Source of the DNA: Saccharothrix sp. NRRL B-16314
GTDB lineage: Bacteria; Actinomycetota; Actinomycetes; Mycobacteriales; Pseudonocardiaceae
NCBI RefSeq assembly: GCF_000716595.1
Contig: NZ_JNXC01000040.1
Span: 1 to 64,000, forward strand
Direction: 5' to 3'
DNA length: 64,000 nt
Shown here: positions 61,467 through 64,000 of the stretch, in pieces
Layout: every line of letters begins with the position of its first letter
Position numbering within the stretch: the stretch's first letter is position 1
The notes under the pieces: model-generated
Told to the model about the DNA's origin: nothing
What the model saw: only the letters and a program-made list of their open reading frames with translations
Databases searched by the model: none
Translations under genes and position numbers: made by a program

Positions 61467-62973
61467 CGAGGTCCACTCCTTCCATCGCGGCCACGAGCTG
61501 GTGGTCGTGCCAGCCGCGGGCGGTCTCGGCGACCACGCGGCCCTGGAACACCACCAGGACGCGGTCGCACAGGCGCAGGTCGTCGAGCTCGTCGGAGGCG
61601 ATGAGCACGCCGGTGCCGGACTCGGCGATCTCCTCGACCTTGCCGAGGAGGAATTCCTTGGACCGCACGTCGACGCCGGCGGTCGGGTTGATCAGCACCA
61701 GCAGCGCCGGGTCGTTGGCCAGGGCGCGAGCCATGACGACCTTCTGCTGGTTGCCGCCGGAGAGACCGGAGACCGGCAGCTCCGGTCCCGGCGTCTTGAT
61801 CGCCAGCTTCCCGATCGCGGACCGGGCGAAGCCGTCCCGCAGCTCGCCGTCGATGAACCCCGCGCGGCCGATCCGCTCCGGGATCGTCAGGGTCGCGTTG
61901 TCCGCGATGGACATCTCCGGCACGAGACCCTGGTGGTGCCGGTCCTGCGGGACGAACCCGGCACCGGCTTCCAGCGCCGCGGGGACGCTGCCCGGCTTGG
62001 GCCGTGAGCCCGCGATCTCCACGGTGCCCCGGGCGGCCGTGCGCAACCCGACGACGGTTTCCGCGATCTCGATGCGACCGCTGCTCGCCGCGCCGGCGAG
62101 ACCGACGATCTCACCGGCTCGGATGCGGAACGACACGTCTTCGTACGCGCCGGGCAGGGACGCGCCGTCGACCTTGAGCACGTCCGCGGCGTCGGTCGAC
62201 GGTCCTCGGCGTGCGGCACCGGCCCCCGCGGCGGCCTCGCCGGTCATGGCCGCGACCAGCTCGGCCCGCGGCAGTTCGTCGACCGTGGCGGTCAGGATGT
62301 GCCTGGCGTCGCGGAACACGGTCACCGTGTCGCAGATCTCGTAGACCTCTTGCAAGTGGTGGCTGATGAACAGGAACGTGACGCCCTGCTGCTGGAGGTC
62401 GTTGATCCGGGCGAACAGCCGGTTGATGGCGGCGGCGTCCAGTTGGGCGGTGGGCTCGTCCAGGACGATGAAGCGCGCCCCGAACGACAGCGCCCTGGCG
62501 ATCTCCACGAACTGCCGCCGCTCGACGTCCAGCTCCTTCGCCAGGGTGCGCACGTCCACGTCGACCGACCAGGTGTCCAGCAGTTCCCGCGCCCTGTCGC
62601 GCACGGTCTTCCAGCTGATCAGCCCGCCGCGTCCGCGGTCGTGCCGGTTGAGGAAGAGGTTCTCGGCGACGGTCAGCTCGGGGATGATCGTGGACTTCTG
62701 GTAGACGCACGCCACCCGCTGCCGCCAGGCGTCCCGGTCGGCCGGCCGGGGCGCGGGCTCGCCGCCGAACCGCACCGCACCCTCGTCCGGCGGCTGGAGT
62801 CCGGTGAGGACGGACACCAGGGTCGACTTGCCCGCCCCGTTGCGCCCGACGAGGGCGTGGGTCTGTCCGGCCTCGATCCTGATCGACGCCTCGTGCAGGG
62901 CCACGGTCGACCCGAACCGCTTCGTGATCCCCGTCGCCTCGGCGACGGGCGCAGTCGCTGCCATCTCGCGCAT
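61459..62973 (-). CDS. Sugar ABC transporter ATP-binding protein, double domain (RbsA/XylG type)
   Basis: 504 aa from ATG 62973 (GGAAGG upstream; ATG 62964 also possible). Domain 1 has Walker A GRNGAGKST, signature-position ELDVERRQFVEIARAL and Walker B FIVLDEPTAQLD. Domain 2 is the usual degenerate copy with AGAASSGRIEIAETVVG in place of Walker A but an intact LSGGNQQKVVMARAL and VLINPTAGVD. LSGG in domain 1 is replaced by ELDVERRQ, as in this family. It powers import together with the adjacent permease and binding protein. Confidence 0.9.
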   Translation of the reverse strand: MREMAATAPVAEATGITKRFGSTVALHEASIRIEAGQTHALVGRNGAGKSTLVSVLTGLQPPDEGAVRFGGEPAPRPADRDAWRQRVACVYQKSTIIPELTVAENLFLNRHDRGRGGLISWKTVRDRARELLDTWSVDVDVRTLAKELDVERRQFVEIARALSFGARFIVLDEPTAQLDAAAINRLFARINDLQQQGVTFLFISHHLQEVYEICDTVTVFRDARHILTATVDELPRAELVAAMTGEAAAGAGAARRGPSTDAADVLKVDGASLPGAYEDVSFRIRAGEIVGLAGAASSGRIEIAETVVGLRTAARGTVEIAGSRPKPGSVPAALEAGAGFVPQDRHHQGLVPEMSIADNATLTIPERIGRAGFIDGELRDGFARSAIGKLAIKTPGPELPVSGLSGGNQQKVVMARALANDPALLVLINPTAGVDVRSKEFLLGKVEEIAESGTGVLIASDELDDLRLCDRVLVVFQGRVVAETARGWHDHQLVAAMEGVDLDA

Positions 62974-62984
62974 CGCCCTTCCGA

Positions 62985-64000
62985 TCAGCCGAGCTTGTTG
63001 CCCCACAGGGACTGGTCGTCGCTCTTCAGACTGGGAACGCCGTCGTAGGTGCCGCCGTCGGAGGTGACCAGGGGAGCGGAGAGCTGGTCCTCCAGCAGAC
63101 CGTCGCGGACCTGGATGATCGTGCTGTCGTGGTCGGTCTTGCCGGGCGCGAACGTCTTGCCGTCGATCGCGGCCTTGAGGTAGTGCAGGGCGTACTTGGC
63201 GTAGAGGTCGGCCGGTTGGGACACGGTGGCGTCGATCCGGCCTTCGGCGATGCTCGTGAGCTCTTCGGGGATGCCGTCGTTGGAGACCACGAACACGTGC
63301 TTGGGATCTTCCGGCCCCACCAGCAGGCCCTTCTGCTTGAGCACCTGGAGCGTGCCGGCGAGCGCGAAGCTGGACTGCATGTAGACGCCCTTGATGTCGG
63401 GGTGGGCGGTGAGGTCGGTCTGGAGCTTCTGCGCGGCGACCGCGCCGTCCCAGTTCGTGGCCTCCCCGAAGACCGTGATGTCGGGGTAGTTGGCCTTCAT
63501 GCAGTCGTTGAACGCCTCGGTCCGGTCGCGCCCGTTGATCGAGGCGAGATCGCCTTGCAGCATCACGACCTTGCCCTTGCCGCCGAGCTTCGCGCCGAGG
63601 AACCGGCACGACTTCTCGCCGTAGGCGCGGTTGTCGGCGCGGACCACCATGTACACGTTGCCGGTGTCGGGTCGGGTGTCCACCGTGACGACCGGGATCT
63701 TCTTCGCCTCCAGCTGTTCCAGCGTGGGCGCGATGGCCGCGGTGTCCTGCGGCGCCATCGCGACGCCCTTGACGCCCTGGCTGATGAAGGTCTGGGCGTT
63801 GGCGGTGAGCTTGGCGACGTCGTTCTGGGAGTTGGTGGTCTTCAGTTCGAGCCCCAGTTCGTCCGCGAACTCGGGGCTGTACTTGATGTAGGAGTTCCAG
63901 AAGTCGGTGTCGGACCGCGGGTAGTCGACGCCGACGACCGGGCCGCCCGAGCCGGACTGCCCGGAGCCCGGTGCGCCGCAGGCGCTCAGCGCGGCGACGA
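62985..64000 (-). CDS. Sugar ABC transporter substrate-binding lipoprotein (cut by right edge)
   Basis: The frame is open to the right edge, where VAALSACGAPG is a lipobox (Cys at the start of the mature chain); only a short N-terminal part of the signal peptide is missing. VVGVDYPRSDTDFWNSYIKY, VAMAPQDTAAIAPTLEQLEA, KIPVVTVDTRPDTG and KHVFVVSNDGIPEELTSIAE are typical of the RbsB/peripla_BP_4 class. It is the first gene of a binding protein-ATPase-permease operon and intact within the window. Sugar not identifiable. Confidence 0.88.
   Translation of the reverse strand, partial: VAALSACGAPGSGQSGSGGPVVGVDYPRSDTDFWNSYIKYSPEFADELGLELKTTNSQNDVAKLTANAQTFISQGVKGVAMAPQDTAAIAPTLEQLEAKKIPVVTVDTRPDTGNVYMVVRADNRAYGEKSCRFLGAKLGGKGKVVMLQGDLASINGRDRTEAFNDCMKANYPDITVFGEATNWDGAVAAQKLQTDLTAHPDIKGVYMQSSFALAGTLQVLKQKGLLVGPEDPKHVFVVSNDGIPEELTSIAEGRIDATVSQPADLYAKYALHYLKAAIDGKTFAPGKTDHDSTIIQVRDGLLEDQLSAPLVTSDGGTYDGVPSLKSDDQSLWGNKLG

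Overview
The window is high-GC DNA with strong GC bias at third codon positions, frequent GTG and TTG starts, ATGA/GTGA stop-start overlaps and many secreted and regulatory genes. This points to a filamentous actinomycete; the gene families suggest the Pseudonocardiales (Saccharothrix/Lentzea/Actinosynnema-like), but that placement is an inference.

Layout. 1-6.6 kb: 5' part of a sensor kinase, two tandem secreted S12-type serine hydrolases, an integrase relic, and an ABC exporter/TetR operon preceded by two palindromic operators. 6.8-13.9 kb: a fructan/fructose utilisation locus with a LacI repressor, two identical LacI-type operators, a Frc/Rbs-type importer whose binding-protein gene carries a frameshift, a fructokinase and a secreted GH32 levanase/inulinase with a ricin-B module. 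14-17.3 kb: two paralogous secreted PKD-domain proteins. 17.4-22.1 kb: a broken HTH regulator gene, a well-formed but unusual tRNA gene placed 22 nt upstream of an unrecognised 769-aa protein, and an MBL-fold hydrolase. 22.9-28.4 kb: a 1538-aa WXG100-headed polymorphic toxin with a nuclease tip, followed by two related immunity proteins. 28.8-33.1 kb: a small alpha/beta-barrel protein, a giant LuxR (LAL) regulator and a P-loop kinase. 33.1-41.8 kb: a 'graveyard' of relics (integrase, PKS acyltransferase, reductase, aminoglycoside phosphotransferase, VOC protein, LuxR regulator) between intact genes (XRE/MFS pair, ECF sigma factor, reductase, DinB-like protein, SRPBCC). 41.8-44.7 kb: a UDG-like protein, a GlxA-type regulator and a frameshifted NAD(P)-binding protein. 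44.7-49.0 kb: an operon of a DUF6338-like membrane protein, a 50-aa protein and an 1160-aa TPR-CHAT protease. 49.7-52.2 kb: an HTH membrane protein, a mini LuxR regulator and a DUF1963 protein. 52.2-57.0 kb: a probable small biosynthetic cluster (cysteine-synthase-like PLP enzyme, GNAT, heme-oxygenase-like diiron oxidase, MFS exporter, Asp/Glu racemase). 57.1-60.4 kb: an HNH-like protein, then a CPBP protease/two-component operon. 60.4-64 kb: a second Rbs-type sugar importer, cut by the right edge.

The strongest candidates for something undescribed are (i) the tRNA/769-aa protein pair, (ii) the CHAT protease operon with its 50-aa acidic protein, a plausible protease substrate or partner, and (iii) the diiron oxidase cluster, which resembles in logic pathways to unusual D-amino acids. 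Several genes carry single-base frameshifts; whether these are real or assembly errors cannot be decided here.
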